Part shown: positions 63,942 to 64,000 of the stretch, piece after piece
How positions within the stretch are numbered: the stretch's first letter is position 1
How the letters are laid out: each line of letters opens with the position of its first letter
From: Helicoverpa zea
Taxonomy: Eukaryota > Arthropoda > Insecta > Lepidoptera > Noctuidae
Length of the DNA: 64,000 nt
NCBI RefSeq assembly: GCF_022581195.2
Contig: NC_061476.1
Coordinates: forward strand, 5,688,098-5,752,097
Direction of reading: 5' to 3'
The notes under the pieces: generated by a model
What the model was told of the DNA's origin: nothing
The model's input: only the letters and a program-made list of their open reading frames with translations
Database searches by the model: none
Program-made: the position numbers and the translations under genes

Positions 63942-64000
63942 CATCATCATCATCAGCCTATCGCAGTCCACTGCTGGACATAGGCCTCTCCAAGTGCACG
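63942..64000. repeat. Non-LTR tail, cut by window end
   Basis: CATCATCATCATCAGCCTAT CGCAGTCCACTGCTGGACAT AGGCCTCTCCAAGTGC is a frequent lepidopteran retroelement end. The rest lies beyond the window. Confidence 0.65.

Overview
The window looks like an AT-rich insect genome, almost certainly Lepidoptera. It has small exons split by long introns, GC-rich exons in AT-rich flanks, a tRNA-derived SINE, Lep1-type Helitron ends, and several repeat families whose ends are typical of moths and butterflies. I cannot name the species from the sequence alone.

Two protein-coding genes and one tRNA gene are supported; they converge tail to tail. (1) Plus strand, 1819-35159: a receptor-type protein tyrosine phosphatase, best matched to Ptp99A. 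I can chain 21 coding exons with GT/AG sites, compatible phases and one uninterrupted frame: signal peptide, two FN3 domains, one transmembrane helix, an active D1 phosphatase domain (HCSAGVGRTG, WPD and KNRY all intact), a long acidic linker, and a D2 pseudo-phosphatase whose catalytic Cys is Asp. The chain is 4848 nt, or 1615 residues. (2) Minus strand, 56206 down to 47205: six exons of a basic, Pro/Tyr-rich protein, tentatively a myofilin-like muscle protein. Its 5' exon(s) were not found. (3) A tRNA-Arg(ACG) gene at 52547-52619 lies on the minus strand inside an intron of gene 2.

Layout: 1-1818 is upstream DNA with a MITE and a TATA-like box. 1919-14264 is a 12.3 kb first intron holding a SINE and the first copy of a 2.6 kb repeat; a near-identical second copy sits in intron 2 (16.0-18.7 kb). 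19-27 kb holds most FN3, TM and D1 exons. 27.8-31.4 kb is an intron filled with four nested or adjacent TIR elements. 31.4-35.2 kb holds the D2 exons. 35.2-47.2 kb is the convergent intergenic region (putative 3'UTR plus MITEs and a Helitron). 47.2-56.2 kb is gene 2 with a retroelement fragment and the tRNA. 56.2-64 kb is repeat-rich, with an 8-bp-TSD hAT-like MITE.

The most unusual signals are in the phosphatase gene: about 90 extra residues, including an Asp/Ser run, inserted inside the catalytic D1 domain between DYVNANFIDG and YIATQGP; a ~140-residue insertion with basic cleavage-like motifs inside FN3-1; and three local duplications of exon sequence into neighbouring introns. One of these duplications keeps a splice acceptor and an open frame to a stop, and would encode a membrane receptor without any phosphatase domain.
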